Source: Ignavibacteriales bacterium | Lineage (GTDB): Bacteria > Bacteroidota > Ignavibacteria > Ignavibacteriales > Ignavibacteriaceae | DNA length: 64,000 nucleotides | Direction: 5' to 3' | NCBI GenBank assembly: GCA_016700155.1 | Contig: CP065001.1 | Coordinates: 2,356,001 to 2,420,000, forward strand | Part shown: in pieces, positions 16,563 through 26,900 of the stretch | How the letters are laid out: the number at the start of each line of letters is the position of its first letter | How positions within the stretch are numbered: position 1 is the first letter of the stretch | The notes under the pieces: model-generated | What the model was told of the DNA's origin: nothing | The model's database searches: none | What the model saw: only the letters and a program-made list of their open reading frames with translations | Position numbers and translations under genes: made by a program

Positions 16563-17579
16563 ATGAAAATTTATCAGCTTCTCACTTTTGCTTCATTGAT
16601 ACTTATCCTTTTTGTATTTCAAAAGAACTTATTCGCGCAGATGGAATTTTCCGGTTCTGGTTCTACCGGTTATAAATTCTGGAACAGGAATCCGCTTATA
16701 AAAAATAACCAGGAAGTTTTTTATGAAGGAAAATTTCAGGCGGATTATAAAGTCAACAAAGATATTGAAGCACAGCTTGAACTGCGCGGAAGTTCAGAAG
16801 ATAATATGGTAAGGCTCAGAGAGTTTTCAGTTAAGTTTGAATATATGAGAAGAATGAAATTCAAAGTCGGCAACATTAAAACTCCTTTTGGTTACGAGCA
16901 GTTAATTAACAGGGAAGAATCTGTGTTCATCGAAAGAAGTTTAATTCACGATAACTTTTCTGAATTCGGTTATACACAACGAAGTGTAAGTTTACAGGTT
17001 TACAGTAAATACTCTGACAAAGATCCCGACTTCCCTATCTCATACTATTCATCATTATTCAAGAATAACTCTCTTGCATTCGGCTGGGCAAACAGGTTCA
17101 GTTATCATTGCGGAAATTTTATTTATTCAGCCAATTACATGTACCTGCACAAAGGCGGTGAGGAGCCTGTAAGTGTAAACGGATTTGCAGCAGATGCCGC
17201 TTATGAATCAACCTCACTCAACGCGAATATTGAATTAAGTTATGTCGGTAATCCTGAAGAGCAGGTAAGATATTTACTGATGAACGACGAAAAGAAAGTC
17301 AACGCGACCGCTGTTCGTGTTGCCGGTTCTTACATGTTTCATATAGGTGGTGATGTTATAAAATTTATCGAGCCTGTGCTACTGCTCGGTTATTTTGCGC
17401 CTGATATAAATGACTCAGATGTTCATACTCTACAGACTATCATCGGCGTGAATCTCTTCTTTCACAAAGATGTGAGATTAAAGATTAATGGGAACGGATT
17501 ATTTGCTAAAAATAAATTCCAGTCAAAGTACAGCAGTGATGATTCAAGATTGTTTTTAGAATTACAGGTAAACTTTTAA
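16563..17579 (+). CDS. Outer-membrane porin-like beta-barrel protein (phosphate-selective porin O/P type)
   Basis: The 338-residue protein has a signal peptide (about 1-25, ending FAQ) and then alternating amphipathic beta strands. It includes the porin O/P-type segments YKVNKDIEAQLELRG, VGNIKTPFGYEQLINREESVFIERS and a C-terminal aromatic strand ending QVNF, the outer-membrane assembly signature. It probably forms a small-solute channel; the selectivity cannot be told. The stop overlaps the start of the CotH-like lipoprotein gene (TAATG), so the two are translationally coupled. Confidence 0.8.
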   Translation: MKIYQLLTFASLILILFVFQKNLFAQMEFSGSGSTGYKFWNRNPLIKNNQEVFYEGKFQADYKVNKDIEAQLELRGSSEDNMVRLREFSVKFEYMRRMKFKVGNIKTPFGYEQLINREESVFIERSLIHDNFSEFGYTQRSVSLQVYSKYSDKDPDFPISYYSSLFKNNSLAFGWANRFSYHCGNFIYSANYMYLHKGGEEPVSVNGFAADAAYESTSLNANIELSYVGNPEEQVRYLLMNDEKKVNATAVRVAGSYMFHIGGDVIKFIEPVLLLGYFAPDINDSDVHTLQTIIGVNLFFHKDVRLKINGNGLFAKNKFQSKYSSDDSRLFLELQVNF

Positions 17580-18685
17580 TGAAAAAATATCTGTATATAT
17601 TTTTTGTTGCGTTTATCTTTTCATCCTGCGAGACTGTGAACGAAGTTAACCCGGTTAAAGAGCAAAGTACTCTGCCCGTTGTTGATGCACAGATAAACAC
17701 AGAAGATTACCAGATGCTTCTTGAAAACAGGTTCGGCAATACAAATGTTGCGGTGAAACTTTTATATAATGACGAGTTGATAAACGGAAACATTGAAGCT
17801 TCAGGAGCTGGTTCAAGATTTTTTCCCAAATGGTCTTACTCCGTTACGACTCTTGACGGAATTATTGAAAACGAAAGTACATTTAATTTAAGCGCGCAGG
17901 TTTATGACAGGTCTTTTACGAAAACGACATTAGCATCTTACATATTTCTTCAATTAGGTTTTCCGGTTTTTAATTCTTCAGAAATATTTCTGATTCTTAA
18001 CAACAAAAACAAAGGCGTTTATAAGCTCATTGAAAGAATCGATGAAAACTTTTTTCTTAAAAGAAATCTTCCTGTTCACGAATTAATTAAAGTACGGTTT
18101 GAAGCAAAGTTCAGTATGATCGGTCAGAATAATATTCACACAAATTTTGATAAAGAAATTCCAGACGATGATAACTTAAATAATCTTGCAGAATTCTTTA
18201 ATGCAATCGATACAACAAGTTCAGAAAATCTTTTAACACAATTAGGAAAATATCTCGATATAAAAAACTACCTGAGGTATCACGCCGCGTCAACAATAAT
18301 TGCAAGCGTTGACGGCTTTACCAACAATATGTATTTATATAAAAGTTCATCTGCTTCAGCTTATCAGATCATTCCCTGGGATTTTGACCGTTCGTTTGAT
18401 CCGCAGTTTCAGCCTATCATTTATGGTGATAATGAAATTATGCGTAAGCTGAAAACTAATCCTGAAATTGATTCGATGTACAGAAATGAATTAAGATATA
18501 TCTGCAATGAAATATTCACCGAAGAAAATCTGTTCCCTATCATCGATACCATTTATAACAAAATAAAAACTGCATATTATCTTGATCCGCATCTTGGACT
18601 CGCGGGTTTCAATCTTGACAATGATATTGCAGCCATAAAAGATTTTGTAGTAAACAGAAGACGTATTGTTCTCGATAATCTATAG
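17579..18685 (+). CDS. CotH-kinase-family lipoprotein
   Basis: The 368-residue protein has a lipoprotein signal (FVAFIFSSC, Cys at about residue 17). The core shows CotH-family features: VYKLIERIDENFF at about 155-170, and DGFTNNMYLYKSS ... IIPWDFDRSFDP at about 245-280, which holds the WDxD-type metal site. CotH proteins in Bacillus spores and some bacterial effectors are atypical protein kinases, and members in Bacteroidota-like genomes are usually exported. It is encoded directly after a porin-like gene with a one-base stop/start overlap, suggesting an envelope role. The kinase activity is inferred from family only. Confidence 0.8.
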   Translation: MKKYLYIFFVAFIFSSCETVNEVNPVKEQSTLPVVDAQINTEDYQMLLENRFGNTNVAVKLLYNDELINGNIEASGAGSRFFPKWSYSVTTLDGIIENESTFNLSAQVYDRSFTKTTLASYIFLQLGFPVFNSSEIFLILNNKNKGVYKLIERIDENFFLKRNLPVHELIKVRFEAKFSMIGQNNIHTNFDKEIPDDDNLNNLAEFFNAIDTTSSENLLTQLGKYLDIKNYLRYHAASTIIASVDGFTNNMYLYKSSSASAYQIIPWDFDRSFDPQFQPIIYGDNEIMRKLKTNPEIDSMYRNELRYICNEIFTEENLFPIIDTIYNKIKTAYYLDPHLGLAGFNLDNDIAAIKDFVVNRRRIVLDNL

Positions 18686-18737
18686 GATGGATTTTGCCAT
18701 TGAAAGAAAAGTGAGTGTTATCCTAATTTTATACCGC

Positions 18738-18800
18738 GTCATCCCGAACTAGTTTCGGGATCTATTAACTGAGCAGATTCTGAAATAAATTCAGAATGAC
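18738..18800. repeat. Dispersed palindromic repeat with two hairpins (GTCATCCCGA ... TCAGAATGAC type)
   Basis: The element has outer ends GTCAT and ATGAC. Within it are two hairpins of 7 bp each: TCCCGAA/TTCGGGA (18742-18748 and 18754-18760) and TTCTGAA/TTCAGAA (18778-18784 and 18790-18796). It sits between the CotH-like and PAP2 genes, both on the plus strand. The layout resembles intergenic palindromic repeats that I recall being common in genomes of this group; only one copy is in the window. Confidence 0.6.
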
Positions 18801-18920
18801 AGTTTAGTAATTTGAAAGTACAAGTGAAATTTGTTCACTATTGAAAAGTGGTTCAGATTCAAATTAAATACAAAAAGAAAATCAATTGATAAAAACATCA
18901 ATTCATAATACCGGGGAAAA

Positions 18921-19757
18921 ATGATTAACAAATTATTAATCATTCTTGTCATATCAGGCTCAGTTGTATTTCCGCAAACAAAATCACTGACTGAGAGTCT
19001 TGATAAAATCCAGAGTTCAGCCATAAAAGGTGTAACTGAAGGTCTTAGCTGGCATGATCTACTGCTTACAGGATATATGCTGTCGAGGAATAACATTCAT
19101 ATTGAAGATGATGATAAACTTTCCGTAAGACCCTCTTCATTTGAATCAAACATTCAGGATAATATCGGAAGAAACGGAAGAGTTTCAGTTGGTAGTCTTG
19201 ATCCGAACTACTTTCCAAATATTATTTTTTATTCACGATTAGCTTTTACAGTGGGTAAAAATATTTTTGATCCATCATCAACAGATAAAGATGACTACAA
19301 ACATATTTTCCTTTTCGGAAAATCTATTCTTTACACATTTGCGATTACGGATATTACCAAAGAGACTATCGGAAGGAAACGCCCCGATGGTTCTGACACC
19401 AAAAGTTTTTTTAGCGGACATACTTCCACAGCATTTGCGACTTCATCTTTTCTTTACAGGGAAATAGATGACTATCTTGATTCATCTCCGATGACAGCTA
19501 ATAATGATGTATTAAGAAAAAGCCTTAAAGCAATTTCTTTTCTTTCTCTTTACGGATGGGCTGGATATGTCGGCTATTCACGAATGCAGGACAACAAACA
19601 TTATCTCAGTGATGTGATTGTTGGTGCGGCAGTAGGCACAATCATTTCAAATGTTATATATGATTTTTACCTTAATGAAGACGCGAAGATTTTAAAGAAT
19701 GTTAATGTAGGTATCGTTGATAGAACCCCCGTTATTTCTTTCCGAATGGACTTTTAA
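18921..19757 (+). CDS. PAP2-superfamily phosphatase
   Basis: The 278-residue protein has a signal sequence (about 1-17) and the three PAP2 phosphatase motifs: KETIGRKRP (147-155), FFSGHTS (163-169) and SRMQDNKHYLSD (220-231). These supply the Lys/Arg, Ser-Gly-His and Ser-Arg-His-Asp residues of the active site. Hydrophobic segments around 130-145, 205-220 and 230-252 suggest membrane association. Likely substrates are undecaprenyl pyrophosphate or phosphatidate. The start has a GGGG upstream. It stands alone, downstream of the palindromic repeat. Confidence 0.87.
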   Translation: MINKLLIILVISGSVVFPQTKSLTESLDKIQSSAIKGVTEGLSWHDLLLTGYMLSRNNIHIEDDDKLSVRPSSFESNIQDNIGRNGRVSVGSLDPNYFPNIIFYSRLAFTVGKNIFDPSSTDKDDYKHIFLFGKSILYTFAITDITKETIGRKRPDGSDTKSFFSGHTSTAFATSSFLYREIDDYLDSSPMTANNDVLRKSLKAISFLSLYGWAGYVGYSRMQDNKHYLSDVIVGAAVGTIISNVIYDFYLNEDAKILKNVNVGIVDRTPVISFRMDF

Positions 19758-19838
19758 ACTTTGAGCTCTTTGTGCAGATTTCTTTGTGATCTTTGTGGTT
19801 AACTGCCTTTAAACACAAAGAACACCAAGAAAATCTAA
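19758..19838. repeat. Dispersed palindromic repeat of the CTTTGTG type, copy 2
   Basis: A second copy of the CTTTGTG-rich element lies between the convergent PAP2 and DUF5683 genes. Arms TCTTTGTG (19790-19797) and CACAAAGA (19814-19821) pair around a 16-base centre. It is followed by CACCAAGAAAATCT as in typical members. It may also act as a bidirectional terminator because both genes end here. Confidence 0.55.
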
Positions 19839-20707
19839 AAACTATAACTCACGTGCATTGTAGGAATAAAATCAATTTCTCTTACAAGGTTATTCTGTTC
19901 CAATCTGAATTTCACACTCAAATCTTTATTGTAATTTGCAGTTGTCCAAACGGCATCAAGTATGCTCAGGAAATGATTGACGTAAATTCCTATCACTGCT
20001 TTTGATGCTACATTATAAAAATCATTTGCTTTCCCTCTTTCTCCGGAGTAATAAAGATAGTAAGGAGAAAGTATGTGGTAATCCGTGTCTGCCTGGTTTG
20101 CATCACTCCAACCATGACTGAATTGAGGATACTTCCCAATCATCTCGTAATACTGCTGATCACCATAAGGCGCCAGTGAATGTGAGTAACCGGAACCAAT
20201 GTCGCGTTCAAGGCGATTCAGCTCCACCCAGTTAACTGTGCCGTTTTGATTTAACACATTGTAATCGGAAGCATTTAAACTTCCATTCAGGTTAGAAAGA
20301 TTATTGAGAGTCCATTCAGCGTACCTTCTCACACTCCAGTTTTCATTAGCAAATTTTTCAAAGCTTGCAGTTTGATCATCGCCCTTATTGTCATATATAA
20401 TCGCTGTTGTTATGACTGCAGCTTCAATTGCGAGGAAGATGCCTGCTTTCAGGTAACTCTCTGCATAAAATTCACCGGCACCGGGAACTGCGAATGAAAG
20501 AAGTCCGGCAAGAAATGGAGATTTTTTATTTGCCTGAACTAATTGGATTGACGAATTATTCATATCATCAGTGCTTAACAGTAATTTAGAATCAGAGAAC
20601 AGGTTGCCGCTCAGTAAAATTTTTTCGTCTCTATCCTGTGCAAAAGAAAATTGAGTAGTACTCAACAGGATAATTGCTATTGTTAATATTGCTGTTAACT
20701 TTTTCAT
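19835..20707 (-). CDS. DUF5683-type exported membrane protein
   Basis: The 290-residue protein has a signal peptide (ending SFAQ, about residue 24) and the DUF5683-like core KSPFLAGLLSFAVPGAGEFYAESYLKAG (about 61-88), a glycine- and aromatic-rich membrane segment, followed by AIEAAVITTAII. The C-terminus ends VSYSF, consistent with outer-membrane association. Function is unknown. It is the last gene of a minus-strand run, 39 bp after the propeller/barrel gene, and may be co-transcribed with it. Confidence 0.7.
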   Translation of the reverse strand: MKKLTAILTIAIILLSTTQFSFAQDRDEKILLSGNLFSDSKLLLSTDDMNNSSIQLVQANKKSPFLAGLLSFAVPGAGEFYAESYLKAGIFLAIEAAVITTAIIYDNKGDDQTASFEKFANENWSVRRYAEWTLNNLSNLNGSLNASDYNVLNQNGTVNWVELNRLERDIGSGYSHSLAPYGDQQYYEMIGKYPQFSHGWSDANQADTDYHILSPYYLYYSGERGKANDFYNVASKAVIGIYVNHFLSILDAVWTTANYNKDLSVKFRLEQNNLVREIDFIPTMHVSYSF

Positions 20708-20746
20708 AAAAGATCCTTCTGAGAAAAATACTTTTTGAACAAAAGA

Positions 20747-23700
20747 TTAAAAATCGAACCCGAAAAGAATACCGCCGTAAAATCGCCATTCTTTGCCGTA
20801 GGTTATAGTTTCATTTCGTACGGTTCGTTCAACTTTATCAAAACCGTAAGAGGCATTAACAAATAAGTTGGTCGGGAATAAATAATATGAGTTCATAGCA
20901 ACTCTAAGTTCGGCTCCGGCACCTTTTTTAAATGTATCGAGCTCAGGAATTTTTCCGTTCCAGGCATTACCTATATCACCATAAACCGAAAGAAAAACTT
21001 TATCGATATAAATATGTCCGACCCTGCTGTCAATATTTCTGAACAGAGGCATACGGTAGGTAAGGTTTAACCAGCCAAGTTCATTTCCGCTGACTGCATA
21101 AAACGGGTATGCTTTCATTCCTATTAAGCCGCCGAGATAAAAATCAAAAAAGTCAGGCATAACAGGACCAAGAATTGATGCGGCTCTTATCTGTGCTGTT
21201 AAAGTGTGACTCGCCCACAATGGAAAATGAAGTTTAGAATTCAATTCGAGTTTATGAAAGTTGAAGTTGTTGTACTGCGGCACTAAAGCACCTGCATCGT
21301 TAACCTCGTATTCCCCGTTATCATTAAACTTGTTGAATTCATAATTATAAGTCAGATCAACAGAAGCACCGACAGGATTAATATCACTGTCACGGTCAGG
21401 AGCTATTGCATCAAAAGTATATTTAACCTGAAGATTTCTCCCCACCAGATATGTATCATCTGTGGTTGGGTACAATCCTACATTCGGTATAAAAAAGCTG
21501 CCTAATGCTGCTGAGTAACGTGAAAAAATAAATCTGAATTCAAGATTCATTGCTCTATTGAATATACGATGACGAGCAACAAGATCTACTTCAAAAAGAT
21601 TGTAAGTTACATTAGTCGGTATTTCAAGATCGTAAGTCGGGGGGTTAGTGGTTGAGTCAGCTCCGAACAATATATCTACATTAGCCTTCCTGCTGATATT
21701 ATACAACTCAAGTGACAACTCGGGTTTCAGACCAATATCAAAAAACAAGGGCAGTTTATTTTTGTAATCAAAAATAAGGAACAGGTCTCTTTCAAGACGA
21801 GAGTTTATTGAGGCGCCTGCAAACAGCGCGTACCTGTTTAACATATCACTTGATGATACATAAAGTCCGGGTTTCAGCTTTTCGAAAAACTTATTTGATG
21901 TATTGTAATTGTCATAACGCAGGAATGGATAGAACGTCAGTTTAGAAAAAGCTCCGGAATATTTTGATTCTTCATAATCAGGAGTTTCATAATCATTAAA
22001 TTCTTTGAGTCTTTCAATATTGAAGGAAGTGATGTCACCATAAGGCTGATCCTCATTTAACGGAGGATTAGATGATCGGACATAACTCATTCCACTTTTT
22101 ACTTCATCCTGTTTTTCAACCGGCAGATGAAAAATTTTATATCCGCCTGAAGTATAACCGGAATAAACTATATCTCCATTTGCATTAACGCACGGCATAA
22201 AAGCGCCGCCTGTTACATTTGTAAATTGTCTTCTTTCACCGGTCATAAGATTGAGTGAGTATATATTATAAATTCCCGTTTCATCTGATGCGTAAACCAG
22301 GTTGCCGTTAATATGAAAGACAGGATTGCGTTCATCATTTTCGGTTGCGATTATGTTGCGGTAATTTGATCCATCGATATTTACTGCGACTATATCTCTT
22401 GTGTGGTGATATGAGTAATCGAATACTATATATGAATCATCGGGGGAAAATTTTGGGTTGTAAACCTGTTCACCATTATTGAAGAAAGTAAGCTGCTTAA
22501 AGTTTTTTCCTTCGGAATCTACTGTGCCGATATTAGTTGTCCCGTCTTTTTGAAACAGGAATACGATATTCTTTCCATCATTCGAAATGGACGGCTGGTT
22601 TGCCCTTAAATTATTGGTCAGTCTTATCTCATCATCTTCTTCAATATCATAAATATATAAATCGTGAATATTATACCAGTTCGGGTTATCATCTGTAATT
22701 TTAGCAAAAAGAATTTTTTTCTCACCCGGCATAAAACTAATAGTTGATCTTACGCCGCTGACAATTTCTTTTTCTGTTTTACTCTCAATATCATAAAGAT
22801 AAACTGATGCGGGAGAAAAGTAGTCTGAGTTCTTGTTAGATATATAAATTATTTTTTTGCCGTCTGATGAAAAAACCGGATAAAAATTTCCAAAACCTGT
22901 TTCAGCAATTAAATCTCCGGTAACTAAATTATCGCGAACATTTTTTATTCGTTCATTATAATCTTTTGTTAGATATTCTTTCCACTCTTCATAAAGTTCG
23001 CTACCTGATTTTCCTATAACATCTTCGAATGCAGCATCAAAAGTAAAATTAAATGTACTGCCCAGAGCATTGCTTACGCGTCTTAATTTATCCTCACCAT
23101 ATTTTTGTGCAATGTACCGGGTAAGTGCAAAACCGGAATTATAAACCGATTCATTACCAAGACTTGTTTTTTCAAACACACCCATCTGGTTCCATGTCAG
23201 CATATTGTTATCTAGTACGTATGATCTCAGGATCATATCACGATGAGAATCCCAGTTATCGTAATTAAATTCTTTTCGCATATACTGCGCAGTTCCTTCA
23301 GCAAACCAGGCAGGCATATTTATGGTCGCAAGCGGATATGAAACAATAAAATTAGGAAAGCCATAAAGTATATCGGGTCTTCTCTCATCCTCATAATTCA
23401 GCATCTGAAGAAATACAGCGGGTAAAGTTCTTGTAGCCTTCATCGAAGCCTGTATCTGCACCAGGTGAGTAAACTCGTGTGATATAACATTCCGCAGCCA
23501 GTTATGAGTACCTCTCAGATCGAAGTCTAATGCGCTTGTCCATATTTCAATTTTGTTATCAAAAAAATATGTCGCGCCGTTTGAGTAATCATCAATATCT
23601 TTTATAATGTAATGTGTTCTCTCCGGTTCATACTGATAAAGCGATGTAATTGGTTCCCACACTTCATCGGCTATTTTACATACGACTCTTGCAGTTCTTT

Positions 23701-23842
23701 CAGCTCCCTCGTGATAATGAACATCAACGTATTCGCCTTTTATGGTAAACCAGTTCAGTTCAGGATGAAAATCTGTGAACTGCGGATAGATTTTTGAACA
23801 GGAAATAAAAAAGATCGAGAGAATAAATATTCGTTTAAGCAT
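20747..23842 (-). CDS. Gluzincin-type metalloprotease fused to a PD40 beta-propeller and a C-terminal outer-membrane beta-barrel
   Basis: The 1031-residue protein shows three regions. First, an N-terminal exported domain with a zinc peptidase signature: HEFTH at 122-126 and a downstream Glu182 in WFAEGTAQYM, the gluzincin (peptidase MA-like) pattern. Second, about residues 310-580 of TolB/PD40-type propeller repeats (SSDGKKIIYISN, SNDGKNIVFLF, SPDDSYIVFDY). Third, about residues 650-1031 rich in beta strands and ending in ILFGFDF, as expected for a Bac_surface_Ag-like barrel. A Cys at position 15 (FFISCS) could be a lipobox. It follows the M6-like gene by 65 bp, after a terminator hairpin. 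A surface protease is plausible, but no substrate can be named. Confidence 0.78.
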   Translation of the reverse strand: MLKRIFILSIFFISCSKIYPQFTDFHPELNWFTIKGEYVDVHYHEGAERTARVVCKIADEVWEPITSLYQYEPERTHYIIKDIDDYSNGATYFFDNKIEIWTSALDFDLRGTHNWLRNVISHEFTHLVQIQASMKATRTLPAVFLQMLNYEDERRPDILYGFPNFIVSYPLATINMPAWFAEGTAQYMRKEFNYDNWDSHRDMILRSYVLDNNMLTWNQMGVFEKTSLGNESVYNSGFALTRYIAQKYGEDKLRRVSNALGSTFNFTFDAAFEDVIGKSGSELYEEWKEYLTKDYNERIKNVRDNLVTGDLIAETGFGNFYPVFSSDGKKIIYISNKNSDYFSPASVYLYDIESKTEKEIVSGVRSTISFMPGEKKILFAKITDDNPNWYNIHDLYIYDIEEDDEIRLTNNLRANQPSISNDGKNIVFLFQKDGTTNIGTVDSEGKNFKQLTFFNNGEQVYNPKFSPDDSYIVFDYSYHHTRDIVAVNIDGSNYRNIIATENDERNPVFHINGNLVYASDETGIYNIYSLNLMTGERRQFTNVTGGAFMPCVNANGDIVYSGYTSGGYKIFHLPVEKQDEVKSGMSYVRSSNPPLNEDQPYGDITSFNIERLKEFNDYETPDYEESKYSGAFSKLTFYPFLRYDNYNTSNKFFEKLKPGLYVSSSDMLNRYALFAGASINSRLERDLFLIFDYKNKLPLFFDIGLKPELSLELYNISRKANVDILFGADSTTNPPTYDLEIPTNVTYNLFEVDLVARHRIFNRAMNLEFRFIFSRYSAALGSFFIPNVGLYPTTDDTYLVGRNLQVKYTFDAIAPDRDSDINPVGASVDLTYNYEFNKFNDNGEYEVNDAGALVPQYNNFNFHKLELNSKLHFPLWASHTLTAQIRAASILGPVMPDFFDFYLGGLIGMKAYPFYAVSGNELGWLNLTYRMPLFRNIDSRVGHIYIDKVFLSVYGDIGNAWNGKIPELDTFKKGAGAELRVAMNSYYLFPTNLFVNASYGFDKVERTVRNETITYGKEWRFYGGILFGFDF

Positions 23843-23893
23843 TATGATATTTTCGTTTAAGAATATTTTTATGAGAGTCTAACACTTCCCCTG

Positions 23894-23926
23894 AAAAATG
23901 ATTGCGGTTATTTAACAACCGCAATC
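23894..23926 (-). terminator. Terminator overlapping the end of the M6-like gene
   Basis: On the minus strand a 10 bp perfect stem (GATTGCGGTT / AACCGCAATC, arms at 23917-23926 and 23900-23909) is followed by ATTTTT. The left arm covers the last codons of the gene and the stop lies at 23908-23910, so coding sequence and terminator are shared. It may reduce read-through into the next gene. Confidence 0.7.
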
Positions 23927-26900
23927 TTAATAATATTTGATTCAGATTTACCGCTCACCGGACTTGCCTCAATTCTTGCAAGGTACACACCACTCTGAAT
24001 TCCTGAAACATTCCAGGTTGTTTCATTATCGAATCCTCCTCTGGCATCATCATTTAATTCAGCGACAAAGTCACCGGCAAGATCAAAAATCTTGATATTT
24101 ATTTTTGAATCCTCAGAGACGTAGTATCTTATCTGAGTTTCATTTTCATAAACCGGGTTGGGATAATTATATGCTTTCTCTTTCGGGAAAAATGTATTAA
24201 CAAAATTCTGTGATTCAGCCGCATCAACAAAAGCTGAGTTATAACTGTTGCCGTTCTTTTCACTCCAGTATAGAGTTCCTGCCGCAGGGCTGATGTTCCA
24301 TGCTGTAAAATTATTTCTTGCGTCTAATGCAGCGATGGAAATTTTATCACCATCCCGGTAAAGAACCGGTGTTGAAATTAATTCAGCTCCGGTTGAGAGT
24401 GGAAATCCGTTTATAACATTGCCTGTTCCGCCGTCAAATGCAAAAATTCTGCCGTCTTTTGTAAACGCAATTATTTCAGCATTGTTATCGTTATCAAAGT
24501 CTGCAGAAAGAGGTGTTCCTTCAAATCCTATATTAAGCGGATCTTCAAAGGGAAAATTATCCGCAAGTGAGCCTGATAAATTTCTTGCTTCAATTTTATT
24601 TCCGTTAGCGAAGACAATATAGTTCTCGCCGTTTCTTTTTAAGTCGGTAAGAATGAATGAATTAATATTTTCAACCGCACTCACCCTGAAAGAATGAATG
24701 ATCGAAGAACCTTTTATAACATAAAAAGTATTTTGGTTTGTTAATACAACAGAAATATAATCTCCCTGTTTATCCTTTGTCATAGCAAGATCAATTGGCT
24801 TTTCATTACTAAACTGAATCCTGTTTCCACTATTATCCTGAAATATATAAACAGGACCATCAATAAAAATCACATCGGGATCAGGCAAAGAAATGAAAGA
24901 AAATATGGTATCATTAGCAGCTATCTTATGGATATAATAGTTTTCTTCTCCTTCGATTGTATAATATTTCTCTGGGGGGAAACCTAAATCACCAAAGAAA
25001 TAAACCTGCACTTCCCCATTCTCTGAACCAAATACGATAAAAGGGAAATTGCTAGAACTTGCATCATAATTTGGAATAATCGGGTCACAGGTAATTTTCC
25101 CGCTACTCAATATTTTAAACCTGTCAATATCTACACCATTTACTAACATTCTTAGTATAGAGTCAACTGGCTGAAAGGTTATACCAGCATAAGTAATAGA
25201 AGCAGGTTTTAATTCTGAAATAAATGAAAATTGTTCAGAGGAAATATTTCCTTGTTCATCTATTATCAATAAGGTTGAGTCTGTCTTAAGTAAAAATCCT
25301 TTTGTGCTCCCTGACTGGTAACTACTTAAGTTATTTTTTTTAGATGTAGTCGGAACTTCAATACTGAAAACGGGCTTTATAATTGAATCCCCGTACGCAA
25401 CTTTAAAACTCATCCTGTTGCCGATGTTTGAGAATCCTGAAATACTAATAAGACTGTTAGCTCCTGAATTTGATTTTGTATTCGGATTAGAACTTTTATC
25501 AAACCTGTTCTTAAAGAGAAATGAACTATTGGAAGCATACCAAAGATCTTCCGGCTCGCCTTCGCCAATTACTTCATCACCAAAAATTGTAAAAAATCTT
25601 TCGCCGATATCCTGAACCCCGTCTGCTTCTTCAACATCAACACCGCGTTTATTCTTATCTGTATTTACTTTGTTCTCAGCAATTTTTTCTTCAATCACAT
25701 TTTCATCAATATGCCAGATGATTATACCGTTTCCGGGTACAGCCCAATCAAATTCATCCACATCAACAACCACGCCTTCAAGAGAATCAATATCAAAACT
25801 GTAAAAGCCTGTTGTGTCTTTTAAAAATGTTCTTGTTATGGTGTTACCCTGGCTGACATAAGTAACCGTTGAGCCATCACTTCTTGCATCGCGATTCCTG
25901 TTCTCAAGCAGATAATATTCCGATGAGTTCAGAGGCACTTTAAGAATTGTGGTATCGTTTAATCCGGCAGCTATTTTTGTAACAAGGATGATATCATAAT
26001 TACCCGGAGTTAACTCCGCAACAGGAATATTCCAGTTCAGCTTTTCAGATAGAAATATTTTTTCCCATGCTGAAGGTTCAGGCGGGAACAAACCATTGTA
26101 AGCAAAGATTGACTGACCATCCATCAAACCAAATCTGCCGATAGCACTGAGACCTGTGTTTGTATCAAACAAATCCGGTAACCCAAGGTGACTCGCTACA
26201 CTTGCAGCTATGAGTCCGTTAATTGAAATCTCAAATAAAAATTTTCCGGTTATGGTTTCGATTTCCCTGCTTTCAGTTTCGGGGATTATCATCGAATTTG
26301 TTATGTGGTAAGCGCCGCCGCTAACAGGGAATCCCACAAAACTTTCACCGTAGATATCTTTCAAAGCGTTGGAACTTAGATAAAGTGATGGCAGATCTCG
26401 TTCATTACCTATGCTGCCGGGAAGAGAAATATCTCTTCCAACTCCCGCGTGGAAAATTAAAAATATGTCGTAAGCACTGAAATCAAATCCTGGATTAAGT
26501 GAATCCGCCAGGTGCCATACTTCTTTTGAAAATTCTCCTATGGGTGCAAAGTTATCTGAATTTGGATCAGGTGAATAATTCCTCATCGTTTTTGAAACAG
26601 AAAAAGTATCACCAAGTACAGTGTAATCTATAACTGTCTGTCCACCGGAAATTTTGGAATAATAATTTTTAACAAACAGTAAGTGATTTAGGAAATAGTT
26701 TTTGTCATGCGGAAGCGGATCAATTATGGTACTACCATAATCCTGAGAATAAATACTGCCAAACTTTCCGGTCCCGAATGTTGCTGCATCACGATCATCA
26801 AGAAAACTTACCATCACAGCAAGAATTTTTATTGTATCATCTGCAGCTACTGATGATTGTGTTTCCGGGAAAGGATTTAGTTTGCCGATAAAAGTTTGGG

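Noticed and set aside
16375..16566. A 63-codon plus-strand reading frame between der and the porin gene
   Set aside because: It runs through the CTTTGTG palindromic repeat and reads as a repeat translation rather than a protein; no ribosome-binding site or family.
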